A stretch of DNA of 64,000 bases from Megasphaera sp. UBA1696 (GTDB lineage Bacteria; Bacillota; Negativicutes; Veillonellales; Megasphaeraceae), in contig DCJQ01000010.1 of NCBI GenBank assembly GCA_002319965.1, forward strand, positions 1 through 64,000. Direction: 5' to 3'. Under the pieces are notes generated by a model. That model ran no database searches. It was not told the origin of the DNA and saw only the letters and a program-made list of their open reading frames with translations. Made by a program: the position numbers and the translations under genes. Position 1 is the stretch's first letter, and each line of letters opens with the position of its first letter. Positions 1 through 7,667 of the stretch are shown here, piece after piece.

Positions 1-2
1 AA

Positions 3-119
3 ATTCAGTGGCGATAGCTGCGGGGATCCACCTGTTCCCATGCCGAACACAGCAGTTAAGGCCGCAAACGCCGAAAGTACTTGGGGGGAGGCCCCCTGGG
101 AGGATAGGAAGCCGCTGAT
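3..119 (+). rRNA. rrf: 5S ribosomal RNA
   Basis: The first bases read as a complete 5S rRNA. The 5' end (TCAGTGGC) pairs with the 3' end (GCCGCTGA), and the conserved core CCATGCCGAACACAGCAGTTAAG-like segment is present in two halves (CCATGCCGAACAC, then AGTTAAG). It is the last gene of an rRNA operon whose 16S and 23S genes must lie upstream of the window. The ends are uncertain by a few bases. It is followed directly by a strong terminator. Confidence 0.95.
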
Positions 120-124
120 TCAGC

Positions 125-157
125 AAAGAAGCACTAGCAAATGCTAGTGCTTCTTTT
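125..157 (+). terminator. Terminator of the rRNA operon
   Basis: A 15 bp perfect inverted repeat (AAAGAAGCACTAGCA and its complement) with a two-base centre runs into a short T-rich stretch just after the 5S rRNA. This is a classic intrinsic terminator shape. Confidence 0.9.
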
Positions 158-189
158 ATTATATGAATGATGAAATAGAATAAAGAAAT

Positions 190-524
190 GACGGATGTCG
201 GAGACGACGAGACTGCCGTCATCAGAATGATGTGTGAATCTTTGCGACGGATGCCAAGGGCGACCAGACTGTCGCTGCCAGAACTATGTGTCAGCTTTTA
301 CGACGGATGTCGAAGACGACCGGACTGCCGTTATCGGAACAATGTGTCAGGTTTTATACGGATGCCGAAGACGACGAGACTGCCGTCGTCAGAACGATGT
401 GCCAGCCTTTAAGATGGATGCTGCAGGTAACTAGACCGAAGTCATCTCGTTCATGTGACAGCTTTTCAGACGGATGCCAATGGCGGGGGCTGCCGTTACA
501 GAACCCTGTAACCCCTAAATCTTC
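190..524. repeat. Six tandem copies of a 55-56 bp repeat
   Basis: Units start at 190, 246, 302, 357, 413 and 469, so the period is 56 bases (55 once). The shared core begins with GACGGATGYC and continues with GACGACGAGACTGCCGTC, then a GAACRATGTGTCAG-like segment and a T-rich end. Copies 1 to 4 are close to each other; copy 5 is diverged and copy 6 decays at its end. Because 56 is not a multiple of 3, all three forward frames stay open for long stretches, but the predicted peptides look like translated repeat and not like proteins. Short GACG/CGTC arms inside a unit could form hairpins. I do not recognise the family. Confidence 0.85.
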
Positions 525-566
525 TCTTCTCCTTTGATTTCGCTCTCTGATAATTATTTTCCAAAC

Positions 567-602
567 ATAAAAACTGCCATCAGCCTAGCCTCTGATGGCA
601 GT
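567..602 (-). terminator. Terminator of the two-component operon
   Basis: An 11 bp inverted repeat (ACTGCCATCAG and complement, 8-base loop) is followed on the minus strand by a T run. It lies just past the stop of the sensor kinase gene and closes that operon. Confidence 0.85.
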
Positions 603-632
603 AAATCTTCCGTATAACGTTGTTTTTTCTCC

Positions 633-2111
633 TTAAGACAGTTTTCGTGTCGCTTCTTCACTATCACTGTCAAGGGTTTCATCGCCATCTTTCAACGGGA
701 AGATGACCGAAACTGTCGTGCCTTCATTTACTTTGCTCGCCAGGGTGATTTCAGCCTTGTTGGCCTTAGCGATGTATTGGGCAATAGACAGCCCTAATCC
801 TGATCCGCCGGTTGCTTTGGTCCGCGATGAATCGACGCGGTAGAAGCGTTCAAATACGCGGTTTAAATCCTTTTCCGGGATACCGATGCCTGTGTCGGCA
901 ATACGATAGATGACTCTTTTTTCATCTACCCTGCAGGACAAGGTAATTTGCTTACCTGCCGGTGTGTATTTTATGGCATTGTCGATAAAAATACGAAGCA
1001 TCTGTTTGACGCTTCCCGGTTCGGCGATGATGACGGCCTTATCGTTATCGGTGAGGCGAATGTCGTGTTCCTTATCGATGAGGGTGATTTCGCTGTAAAC
1101 TTCTTGCAGCAACTGGGCCGTATCGATTTCCGTAAAGTGTTTGATAAGGGTGCCGTTATTGGAGCGGGCGAAGAAGAGAAGTCGTTCCGTAAGCTGCTTC
1201 ATGTAATCCGTCTCGGATTTTATGGCGGTAAGGCCTTCGTTGAGGACGGCCGGATCTTCTTTTCCCCATCGGTCAAGGAGATCGGTATAACCGGCGATGA
1301 CTGTAATCGGTGTCCGAAGTTCATGAGAGGCGTCGCTGATAAACTGTTGCTGCTTCTTATAGCCGTATTCGATTCGGTCTAGGGCCTGATTGATGGTGAC
1401 GGCTAAGTCGTGGAGTTCATTTTTATTGTCCGATAAGGCAATTCGGTTGTCGAGGCGATTGACTTCGATGGTCTTTACGGTATCATTGATGACCTTTAAC
1501 GGCGCCAATGATTTTTTCATGAAGTACATGCCGGTGACGATGGTCAGAATCAGGCTGATGAGAATGGAGGCTAACAGTTGTTTGGACAGGAGGGAAATGA
1601 AGTTCGTTTCTTTATCCGGCCGCTGTGAAAAACGGAGGTAATAGTTCATTCCCTGCTTATTTGTCCAAAGACGGTAATAGGAGAATTCTGAAGCTTCATT
1701 TCCTTGGACCTTCGTCGGCAAGGGATTTTCATCAGGCGTGCTGATGGCGTCGTCAATATAACGGTCGCTGAGCTTTCGAACGGCGTGAGTCGGCCCATTG
1801 TCGATGATAAGATGGCCGGCACCGTCATAGATTTGTAAATTCATCTGCGGCGGTATATTGGCTTGGACGAAGATGGTCGTGTCGACTTTTCCATACGTAT
1901 CTAAATACTGAACGGCTGCTTCGGCATTATCCATCAGTTGATCGCGCAAGGCGTTGTTCATAATATAATGAATGCTGGTAAGCGTGGCGACGGATACGGT
2001 CAGCAGGATGAAGAATACGATTGCGGAGTAGAGCAGAACCATCTTCGCAAAGATTGGCAGTGGGGCGATAAGAACTTGCCGGATAAGCCAGCGATTAATC
2101 TTCTGCCACAT
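633..2111 (-). CDS. Sensor histidine kinase of a two-component system
   Basis: This 492-residue membrane kinase senses an unknown signal and phosphorylates the response regulator encoded just upstream. Two membrane segments (about residues 22-45 and 178-198) flank an extracytoplasmic domain of about 130 residues. A HAMP linker follows, then the phospho-acceptor box SHELRTP with His263, the N box (DNAIKYTP), the G1 box (DTGIGIP), an F box (FERFYRVD) and the G2 box (GSGLGLSIA), so the catalytic domain is complete. The start chosen is the ATG that overlaps the end of the response regulator gene (ATGTGGCAGAAGATTAA), which gives tight translational coupling; a longer reading would run into the regulator. 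The architecture is like that of kinases that pair with OmpR/PhoB regulators. The signal cannot be told from sequence. Confidence 0.92.
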   Translation of the reverse strand: MWQKINRWLIRQVLIAPLPIFAKMVLLYSAIVFFILLTVSVATLTSIHYIMNNALRDQLMDNAEAAVQYLDTYGKVDTTIFVQANIPPQMNLQIYDGAGHLIIDNGPTHAVRKLSDRYIDDAISTPDENPLPTKVQGNEASEFSYYRLWTNKQGMNYYLRFSQRPDKETNFISLLSKQLLASILISLILTIVTGMYFMKKSLAPLKVINDTVKTIEVNRLDNRIALSDNKNELHDLAVTINQALDRIEYGYKKQQQFISDASHELRTPITVIAGYTDLLDRWGKEDPAVLNEGLTAIKSETDYMKQLTERLLFFARSNNGTLIKHFTEIDTAQLLQEVYSEITLIDKEHDIRLTDNDKAVIIAEPGSVKQMLRIFIDNAIKYTPAGKQITLSCRVDEKRVIYRIADTGIGIPEKDLNRVFERFYRVDSSRTKATGGSGLGLSIAQYIAKANKAEITLASKVNEGTTVSVIFPLKDGDETLDSDSEEATRKLS

Positions 2112-2775
2112 AGCCGACTCCCCGAACCGTACGGATATAGTTGCGGTAGTCGGGACCGAGTTTGCCGCGAAGATAACGGATATAGACGTCGACGATGTTC
2201 GTATCACCGGCAAAGCCGTATCCCCAGACTTCTTCAAGAATACGCGACCGCGACAAGACGATATTTTTATTCAGGATCAGATAGACGAGGAGCTCAAATT
2301 CTGTCTTCGAGAAGCGGATTTTCCGAGGGCCGATGACGGCTTCATGTCGGTCGACGAATACCGTCATTTCACGGAGATGGAGATATCTTTCCTGCTTTTC
2401 AAGCTGGCGGCGTTCTCTTAGGAGGGCGCGGATACGGGCAAAAAGCTCTTTGCTGTTAAAGGGTTTTGTCAGGTAATCGTTGGCTCCGCTGTCCAGGCTG
2501 TAAACCTTGGTTTCAATATCATCCCTTGCCGATAACATCATAATCGGAACATTCGATAACTCTCTCGTTCGTTTACAGATGCTCAGCCCGTCGATGTCGG
2601 GGAGCATGATGTCGAGGAGTATGAGATCGAAGCGTTCCTGGCAAATGCGGTCTAAGGCGGCGGCACCGTTGTATTCAATTCCGCAGTCGTAACCTTCGTG
2701 CTCCAGTTCCATTTGGATGAACCGAGCGATTGGTTTTTCGTCTTCAACGATTAAAATGCTTGTGTTTCCAGGCAT
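2095..2775 (-). CDS. OmpR/PhoB-type response regulator
   Basis: This 226-residue protein has an N-terminal receiver domain with the acidic pocket (VEDE near residue 10), the phospho-acceptor Asp55 in LLLDIMLPD, and the conserved Thr/Ser and Lys positions (LSARD, YLTKPF). A C-terminal winged-helix DNA-binding domain (about residues 130-226) ends in the usual TVRGVGYV motif. The ATG used has a good ribosome site (CGGAGG) a few bases upstream; a longer reading to 2862 has none. It is co-transcribed with the kinase, whose start overlaps its stop. The regulated genes are not known. Confidence 0.93.
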   Translation of the reverse strand: MPGNTSILIVEDEKPIARFIQMELEHEGYDCGIEYNGAAALDRICQERFDLILLDIMLPDIDGLSICKRTRELSNVPIMMLSARDDIETKVYSLDSGANDYLTKPFNSKELFARIRALLRERRQLEKQERYLHLREMTVFVDRHEAVIGPRKIRFSKTEFELLVYLILNKNIVLSRSRILEEVWGYGFAGDTNIVDVYIRYLRGKLGPDYRNYIRTVRGVGYVAED

Positions 2776-2829
2776 ATAAAAACCTCCGATCAAAAGTAGT
2801 TTTACACCCCGTTTACTTATATACTTTCT

Positions 2830-2858
2830 ATTATAACGTATATCCTCTCTCTTTTGTA
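2830..2858 (-). promoter_or_regulatory. Likely promoter of the two-component operon
   Basis: On the minus strand TACAAA and a perfect TATAAT are separated by 17 bases, about 55 bases before the response regulator start. The -10 is strong and the -35 moderate. Confidence 0.6.
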
Positions 2859-2946
2859 CCATCAGCTTATGTCTTTTTTGTATCGCTCACCTGGACATTA
2901 TCACAAAAAAGTCACAACAATTTAATCTCTTTTTAATGTTTAGGCA

Positions 2947-2974
2947 TTTACTTTTTCCGAGAACCTGTTATGAT
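2947..2974 (+). promoter_or_regulatory. Likely promoter of a small RNA
   Basis: TTTACT and TATGAT are separated by 16 bases. No open reading frame follows before a strong terminator about 150 bases on, so the expected product is a short RNA. Confidence 0.5.
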
Positions 2975-2980
2975 AGTAAG

Positions 2981-3135
2981 TGTAGAAGAGATCATCTACG
3001 AGACGTTGGAGATTTAAGTCTGTTCATTACACCCCTCGAACACCCCTTATCTTATTTCTTCAACTGCTGAGATATTGTCTTCCCCCGATGATATCTTGCA
3101 ATAAGAAAAAGCCGGCCCCCCTCGCCGGCTTTTTT
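2981..3135 (+). ncRNA. Candidate C-rich small regulatory RNA
   Basis: The stretch lies between a promoter-like sequence and a strong terminator and has no convincing gene. It carries two ACACCCCT segments and a TCTTCCCCC segment, C-rich runs that could pair with GGAGG ribosome sites. Near the 3' end, CTTATT pairs with AATAAG and encloses a 10 bp stem (AGATATTGTC with GATGATATCT, two G-U pairs) whose loop carries the C run. The layout recalls Firmicute C-rich small RNAs such as RsaE, but I see no recognised family match. Ends are inferred from the promoter and terminator. The region from 2863 to 3328 holds nothing else I can name. Confidence 0.45.
3106..3135 (+). terminator. Terminator of the candidate small RNA
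   Basis: AAAAAGCCGGC and GCCGGCTTTTT form an 11 bp stem with a C-rich 7-base loop and a T run. Confidence 0.85.
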
Positions 3136-3328
3136 CTATGGGTGCAATGATGGCTGTGAACTATGATTTTGAATAAATTTTGAGAAAAATATTTTGTGTT
3201 AAGCCAAAAAGCTAGGAAATACCTATATCTTCACCCTTTCGGTATTCATTGACAAGTTTTTGGTTTCGTGCAATAATGAAACAGACGACGGGGGTTACCC
3301 CGAAAATTGATGTTGGGAGGTGAAAAAT

Positions 3329-3493
3329 ATGCATGTTATTTCCGACGAATGCGTAAAATGCGGCGCTTGCGCTAGCACCTGTCCTACGGGCGCTATCGAA
3401 GAAGGCGAAACGAAATACGTTGTAACTGATTCCTGCATCGATTGCGGCGCTTGTGAATCCGCTTGTCCTACCGGCGCAATTTCTGCTGAATAA
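3329..3493 (+). CDS. 2[4Fe-4S] clostridial-type ferredoxin
   Basis: A 54-residue electron carrier, the right length for small clostridial ferredoxins. The two cluster motifs are complete: Cys8, Cys11, Cys14 with Cys46, and Cys36, Cys39, Cys42 with Cys18, each in the CxxCxxCxxxCP pattern. The internal duplication (CGACAS.CPTGAI and CGACES.CPTGAI) is obvious. A GGGAGGTG ribosome site sits six bases before the ATG. It is a single-gene unit with its own terminator. In fermenting anaerobes such a protein shuttles electrons between pyruvate:ferredoxin oxidoreductase, hydrogenase and flavoproteins. The sequence looks very close to the ferredoxin known from Megasphaera elsdenii, from memory and not from a search. 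Confidence 0.97.
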   Translation: MHVISDECVKCGACASTCPTGAIEEGETKYVVTDSCIDCGACESACPTGAISAE

Positions 3494-3514
3494 TTGCCAG
3501 GGCAATTCAATAAG

Positions 3515-3547
3515 AAAAGAGACATGTATTGGCATGTCTCTTTTTTT
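3515..3547 (+). terminator. Terminator after ferredoxin
   Basis: GAGACATG and CATGTCTC form a stem extended by A/T pairs, with a 6-base loop and a run of seven T. Confidence 0.9.
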
Positions 3548-3548
3548 A

Positions 3549-3578
3549 TTGAATTGTATCCTTGTCCTATGCTAAAAT
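3549..3578 (+). promoter_or_regulatory. Likely promoter of lspA-rluD-pyrR
   Basis: TTGAAT and TAAAAT are 18 bases apart, about 38 bases before the lspA start. The match is moderate. Confidence 0.45.
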
Positions 3579-3615
3579 AAAGTGATTGTAAGTTACATAG
3601 TAGGAGGAATTTACC

Positions 3616-4053
3616 TTGTATGTATTAGGCATTGCCTTGGCCGTAGCCGTTGTCGATCAACTCACGAAGTTTGTTGTGCAGCAGGAAATGGCCCTTCATG
3701 AATCCATTCCGGTTATTCCGGGATTTTTTCATATTACTTATATTTTGAATAAAGGCGCTGCTTTTGGTATTTTAGAACATCAACAGTGGCTTTTTTTAAT
3801 TATTGCCCTTATTTTATTCCTTTTATACGGTGTTTTTCGAAAGAAAATGCCAAAAAATCCTGCGGTTTCCGGCGGAGCCGGACTGCTTTTAGGAGGGGCT
3901 TTGGGAAATGCTGTGGACCGAACCTTTGCCGGCGCCGTGACGGATTTCTTTGATTTCAGGATTTGGCCGGTGTTTAATGTAGCCGACATCGGCATTGTCA
4001 TCGGCGTGGCTCTGTTGTTATGGTATAGTTGGACGCATCTGTCGGATAAATGA
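3616..4053 (+). CDS. lspA: Lipoprotein signal peptidase II
   Basis: LspA cuts the signal peptide from prolipoproteins after lipid is added, in the cytoplasmic membrane. The 145-residue product has the usual length and about four membrane segments. The two catalytic aspartates are visible: Asp101 in GNAVDR and Asp124 in FNVAD; the conserved NKGAAFG loop is also present. It starts at TTG: an AGGAGG-type site lies seven bases upstream and the nearby ATG is out of frame. It leads a three-gene unit with rluD and pyrR, an order common in Firmicutes. One likely substrate in this window is the Skp-like lipoprotein encoded near 39.7 kb. Confidence 0.95.
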   Translation: MYVLGIALAVAVVDQLTKFVVQQEMALHESIPVIPGFFHITYILNKGAAFGILEHQQWLFLIIALILFLLYGVFRKKMPKNPAVSGGAGLLLGGALGNAVDRTFAGAVTDFFDFRIWPVFNVADIGIVIGVALLLWYSWTHLSDK

Positions 4054-4062
4054 GGTTGAAAA

Positions 4063-4980
4063 ATGGAAAATAAAGAATTTGTTATTACAGCAGAAGAGAA
4101 AGGAAAACGACTCGATGTCTATTTGGCGGCGGCCCTCGATGTTTCGCGAAGCTATGCGCAGCAGCTCATCCAAGGGGAAGACGTTGCTGTAAATGATAAG
4201 CAGGCAAAGTCTAATTATCGTTTGAGTGAAGGCGACGTTGTCCGGGCCCGGTTAGACGTGCAGGAAGAATATAATGTGGAGGCCGAGAATATTCCCCTCG
4301 ATGTCGTTTATGAGGATAAGGATATCATCGTCGTCAATAAGGCGCGAGGCATGGTCGTTCATCCGGCAGCCGGAAATTTTGACGGGACATTGGTCAATGC
4401 CCTGCTCTACCACTGTCAGGGGGAACTGTCCGGAATCAACGGCGTTATCCGGCCGGGTATCGTTCATCGTCTGGATAAGGACACGTCCGGTGTCATGGTC
4501 GCCGCGAAGACCGATGAGGCTCACAAGGGTCTTGCCGAGCAGATCAAGGCCCATTCGGCGCATCGAACCTACTGGGCCCTGGTCCATGGCAATATTTCCG
4601 AAGAAAAAGGCGTTATCGATGCCCCCATCGGAAGACATCCGAAAGACCGCATACGGATGGCGGTTACGTTTAAAGGCGGCCGTGAGGCCGTTACCCATTT
4701 CCGGGTTCTCAAACGCTACGGCGACTATACTTGGGTGGAATGTAAACTCGAGACGGGGCGGACGCATCAAATTCGCGTCCATATGGCCTATATCCATCAT
4801 CCCGTTGTAAATGACCCCTTATATGGGTATAAAAAAGATGATTTTCCCATTGACGGACAGGCACTTCATTCCCATTCACTGGACTTAGTTCACCCTGTCA
4901 CGAACCAGTTGATGCACTTTGAAGCGCCGGCGCCGGCAGATTTTCTCGAATGCCTGAAGCGGGCCGAACAGAAGGAGTGA
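4063..4980 (+). CDS. rluD: RluD-type 23S rRNA pseudouridine synthase
   Basis: This enzyme turns uridines of large rRNA into pseudouridine. Residues about 14-75 form an S4 RNA-binding domain, and the rest is the RsuA/RluA catalytic domain with the signature HRLDKDTSG, catalytic Asp138. The C-terminal part keeps the GRTHQIRVH motif. At 305 residues it has normal length. It begins nine bases after lspA and its last codons carry the ribosome site (AAGGAG) of pyrR. The exact target uridines are not provable from sequence; the RluA/RluC/RluD subgroup is assigned by the S4 domain and by synteny. Confidence 0.93.
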   Translation: MENKEFVITAEEKGKRLDVYLAAALDVSRSYAQQLIQGEDVAVNDKQAKSNYRLSEGDVVRARLDVQEEYNVEAENIPLDVVYEDKDIIVVNKARGMVVHPAAGNFDGTLVNALLYHCQGELSGINGVIRPGIVHRLDKDTSGVMVAAKTDEAHKGLAEQIKAHSAHRTYWALVHGNISEEKGVIDAPIGRHPKDRIRMAVTFKGGREAVTHFRVLKRYGDYTWVECKLETGRTHQIRVHMAYIHHPVVNDPLYGYKKDDFPIDGQALHSHSLDLVHPVTNQLMHFEAPAPADFLECLKRAEQKE

Positions 4981-4984
4981 CAGT

Positions 4985-5521
4985 ATGTGGAAAGAAAAGA
5001 CACTGCTCATGGACGAAAAGGCGATGGGGCGGGCCATTCGCCGTATTGCTCATGAAATCATTGAACATAATAAAGGTCTCGACGGTACCATCTTGGTCGG
5101 AATTCATACTCGCGGCGTTCCCTTAGCTAAACGGTTGGGGCAGGAACTGACGGCTATCGAAGGGCGAAAGGTCCCGGTCTACGATCTGGATATTTCAGCG
5201 TACCGTGACGATGGCCGTAAGAGTCCTATTGCGATTACCGATGCCGGTAAGTTCGATGCGGATGGCAAGACCGTCGTTCTCGTCGATGATGTCTTGTTTA
5301 CCGGACGGACCGTTCGGTCAGCTTTAAACGCGATCATGGAATTAGGGCGGCCGCAGTTCATCGAGCTTGCTGTCCTCGTCGACCGAGGGCATCGAGAACT
5401 CCCGATTCGAGCCGATTACGTCGGCAAAAATGTACCGACGTCACGTAAAGAAGACGTTGCCGTTCAACTGAAAGAAACGGACCGACAGGACCGCGTTATT
5501 CTGCGGGAATTGGCGGAGTAA
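4985..5521 (+). CDS. pyrR: Bifunctional pyr operon regulator / uracil phosphoribosyltransferase
   Basis: PyrR binds UMP and pyr mRNA leaders to cause transcription attenuation, and also has uracil phosphoribosyltransferase activity. The 178-residue length is typical. The PRPP-binding motif VVLVDDVLFTGRT (about residues 97-109) is perfect, and the flexible-loop region with SAYRDDG is present. It is the last gene of the lspA-rluD-pyrR unit, four bases after rluD and followed by a terminator. In many Firmicutes pyrR leads the pyr operon; here the pyr genes are not adjacent, so PyrR must act on leaders elsewhere. Confidence 0.95.
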   Translation: MWKEKTLLMDEKAMGRAIRRIAHEIIEHNKGLDGTILVGIHTRGVPLAKRLGQELTAIEGRKVPVYDLDISAYRDDGRKSPIAITDAGKFDADGKTVVLVDDVLFTGRTVRSALNAIMELGRPQFIELAVLVDRGHRELPIRADYVGKNVPTSRKEDVAVQLKETDRQDRVILRELAE

Positions 5522-5529
5522 GGAAGGAG

Positions 5530-5558
5530 AGGCTGTCGCCCTGCGGCAGTCTTTTTTT
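5530..5558 (+). terminator. Terminator after pyrR
   Basis: AGGCTGTCGC pairs with GCGGCAGTCT (two G-U pairs), loop CCT, followed by seven T. Confidence 0.85.
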
Positions 5559-5559
5559 A

Positions 5560-5587
5560 TTGATTTCCCCTTTGTTTATGCTATACT
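5560..5587 (+). promoter_or_regulatory. Likely promoter of dhaKLM
   Basis: TTGATT and TATACT are 16 bases apart, about 50 bases before dhaK and just after the pyrR terminator. Confidence 0.55.
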
Positions 5588-5635
5588 TAAGAAAAAACAT
5601 ACGTTTTGCTATATATTTAGAAAGAAGGGGTTGTG

Positions 5636-6625
5636 ATGAAAAAGATTTTAAATGATGTCGATGGTGTTGAAAACGAAATGATTCAGGGCTTGGTTAAATC
5701 GGCACCGAAGATGCTGCGCAAACTCGATTACGGCACGATTGTCGTGAGAGCGAATAAAAAAGAAGGCAAAGTTGCCTTGGTCAGCGGCGGCGGGAGCGGT
5801 CATGAACCGGCCCATGCCGGCTATGTCGGCACGGGGATGCTCGATGGTGCCGTCGCCGGTACGGTATTCACGTCACCGACACCGGATCAGGTTTTGGAAG
5901 GCATTAAAGCCGTTGCGACGGATCAGGGCGTCCTCTGTATCGTCAAGAACTATACCGGCGATATCATGAACTTTGAAATGGCCATTGAAATGGCTGCCGA
6001 TGAGGACATCAAGGCAGATTATGTCGTCGTCAATGATGACGTCGCCGTCCGCGACAGTCTGTATACCACGGGTCGCCGCGGCGTAGCCGGTACTGTTTTC
6101 GTTCACAAGATTGCCGGTGCCAAGGCGGAACAGGGAGCCTCTCTGGCAGACGTCAAAGGCGTTGCTGAAAAGGTCGTTGCCAACGTCCGCTCTATGGGCA
6201 TGGCTATCGAACCGTGCACCGTTCCGGCAGCCGGGAAACCGGGCTTTGAACTGGCGGATGACGAAATGGAAATCGGAATCGGCATCCACGGCGAACCGGG
6301 GACGCATCGGGAAAAACTGCGCTCGGCGAATGAAATCGCCAAGATGCTCGTCGATGAAATTTTATCCGACCTCGACTATAAAGGCCGGGATGTCGTCGTC
6401 ATGGTCAACGGCATGGGCGGCACCCCGCTGATGGAACTGTATATCGTCAATAATTTTGTCCAGGACTATCTTAAAGAGCAGGGCGTCCATGTCTATGATA
6501 CGATGGTTGGCAACTATATGACCTCCATTGAAATGGCAGGCTTTTCTTTGACGCTCCTGCGCTTGGATGATGAAATGAAAGCCCTCTATGACGCACCGGC
6601 AGATACACTGGCTTGGAAAAAATAA
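5636..6625 (+). CDS. dhaK: Dihydroxyacetone kinase, substrate-binding subunit DhaK
   Basis: DhaK holds dihydroxyacetone through a covalent hemiaminal to a histidine while DhaL passes it phosphate, giving dihydroxyacetone phosphate. At 329 residues it matches the family so well that active-site numbers fall on those of the E. coli protein: His56 in GGGSGHEP, Asp109 in NYTGD, and the substrate-linking His218 in GIGIHGEPG. I chose the ATG at 5636 over a GTG three bases earlier because it sits five bases after the AAGAAGGGG ribosome site. It leads dhaK-dhaL-dhaM, which routes dihydroxyacetone from glycerol or other sources into glycolysis. Confidence 0.96.
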   Translation: MKKILNDVDGVENEMIQGLVKSAPKMLRKLDYGTIVVRANKKEGKVALVSGGGSGHEPAHAGYVGTGMLDGAVAGTVFTSPTPDQVLEGIKAVATDQGVLCIVKNYTGDIMNFEMAIEMAADEDIKADYVVVNDDVAVRDSLYTTGRRGVAGTVFVHKIAGAKAEQGASLADVKGVAEKVVANVRSMGMAIEPCTVPAAGKPGFELADDEMEIGIGIHGEPGTHREKLRSANEIAKMLVDEILSDLDYKGRDVVVMVNGMGGTPLMELYIVNNFVQDYLKEQGVHVYDTMVGNYMTSIEMAGFSLTLLRLDDEMKALYDAPADTLAWKK

Positions 6626-6631
6626 AAGGGG

Positions 6632-7261
6632 ATGAGTTCGTTGGATACGAAGCAGATGGTGGCCATCATCGAAGAAATGGCTAAGAAGATTGAAGCAGAA
6701 AAAGACTATTTGACCCAGCTCGACAATGAAATAGGCGATGGGGATCATGGAATCAATATGGCACGAGGCTTTGCAGCCGTAGAAAAGAAACTGCCGTCTT
6801 TGCGTGACGGTGATATCGGTTCTCTCCTTAAAGGCGTAGGTATGCAGCTCGTTTCGACGGTCGGCGGCGCTTCGGGGCCGCTCTATGGGACGGCCTTCAT
6901 GAAAGCCGGTATGGCCTGCAAGGGCTTGACGGAACTCGATGGCCCGGCCTTTGTCAAAGCGATGGAGGCTGCTGTAGACGGTATCAAGATGCGCGGCAAG
7001 GCGACAGAAGGCGAAAAGACGATGCTCGATGCCTTGTGCCCGGCCTTAAAAGCCATGCAGGACGATGTCGCTGCCGGCAAATCGTTAAAGGAAGCCTTGA
7101 CCGATGCGGCGGCAGCTGCTGAAAAGGGTGTAGAATATACCAAGACCATTATTGCTACGAAGGGGCGGGCCAGCTATTTAGGTGAACGCAGTGTGGGCCA
7201 TCAAGACCCGGGGGCGACATCGGCCTTTTATTTGCTGCAGGTCTTGGCAGAAATGGCATAA
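6632..7261 (+). CDS. dhaL: Dihydroxyacetone kinase, nucleotide subunit DhaL
   Basis: DhaL keeps a tightly bound ADP that is phosphorylated by DhaM and then donates phosphate to dihydroxyacetone on DhaK. The Mg-binding aspartate cluster DNEIGDGDHG (about residues 31-40) and the nucleotide-loop GGASGPLYG are clear. Total length, 209 residues, is normal. The ATG used is directly next to the AAAAGGGG ribosome site; a TTG nine bases later has better spacing and could be the real start, which would remove three residues. It sits six bases after dhaK. Confidence 0.95.
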   Translation: MSSLDTKQMVAIIEEMAKKIEAEKDYLTQLDNEIGDGDHGINMARGFAAVEKKLPSLRDGDIGSLLKGVGMQLVSTVGGASGPLYGTAFMKAGMACKGLTELDGPAFVKAMEAAVDGIKMRGKATEGEKTMLDALCPALKAMQDDVAAGKSLKEALTDAAAAAEKGVEYTKTIIATKGRASYLGERSVGHQDPGATSAFYLLQVLAEMA

Positions 7262-7280
7262 GATATAGGAGTTGAAGAAA

Positions 7281-7658
7281 ATGGTAGGAGTCGTATTGGT
7301 TTCACATAGTCAGAAAGCTGCCGAAGGAGCGGCGGAACTCGCTCTTATGATGGCACCGGATGCGCCGGTCAAGGCGGCCGGAGGCCTCGAAGACGGCAGT
7401 TTGGGCACGAGTTTTGAAAAAATCAGTGCCGCTGTTGAGGCGGCAGATCAAGGGGATGGGGTAGCCTTGATTATGGATATGGGCAGCGCCGTCATGACGG
7501 CTGAAATGGTGGCCGAAAGCATGGACGATCGGAAAATCTCTCTCTTGGATTGTCCTTTTATTGAAGGCGCTGTCATTGCTGCCCTCGAAACGGCCGGCGG
7601 CACGCCTCTTTCGGGCATGCAGGAAAAAGTAGAATCCGGCCGGGATAGGAAGTTGTAA
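7281..7658 (+). CDS. dhaM: PTS-type phosphotransferase subunit DhaM
   Basis: DhaM passes phosphate from the PEP phosphotransferase system to the ADP of DhaL. It is a single EIIA-mannose-like domain of 125 residues with the phosphorylated His9 in LVSHS. It lacks the fused HPr and enzyme I domains of the E. coli protein, so separate HPr and enzyme I must exist elsewhere in the genome. The ATG has AGGAG nine bases upstream; an upstream TTG lacks a site. Its presence shows that this kinase uses PEP and not ATP. Confidence 0.94.
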   Translation: MVGVVLVSHSQKAAEGAAELALMMAPDAPVKAAGGLEDGSLGTSFEKISAAVEAADQGDGVALIMDMGSAVMTAEMVAESMDDRKISLLDCPFIEGAVIAALETAGGTPLSGMQEKVESGRDRKL

Positions 7659-7667
7659 GCAGTCACG

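Noticed and set aside
190..524. CRISPR array
   Set aside because: Copies are directly adjacent without unique spacers, and no cas genes are near.
188..537. Three open frames over the tandem repeats
   Set aside because: They exist because a 56-base repeat without stops shifts frame at each copy. They have no ribosome sites and look like translated repeat.
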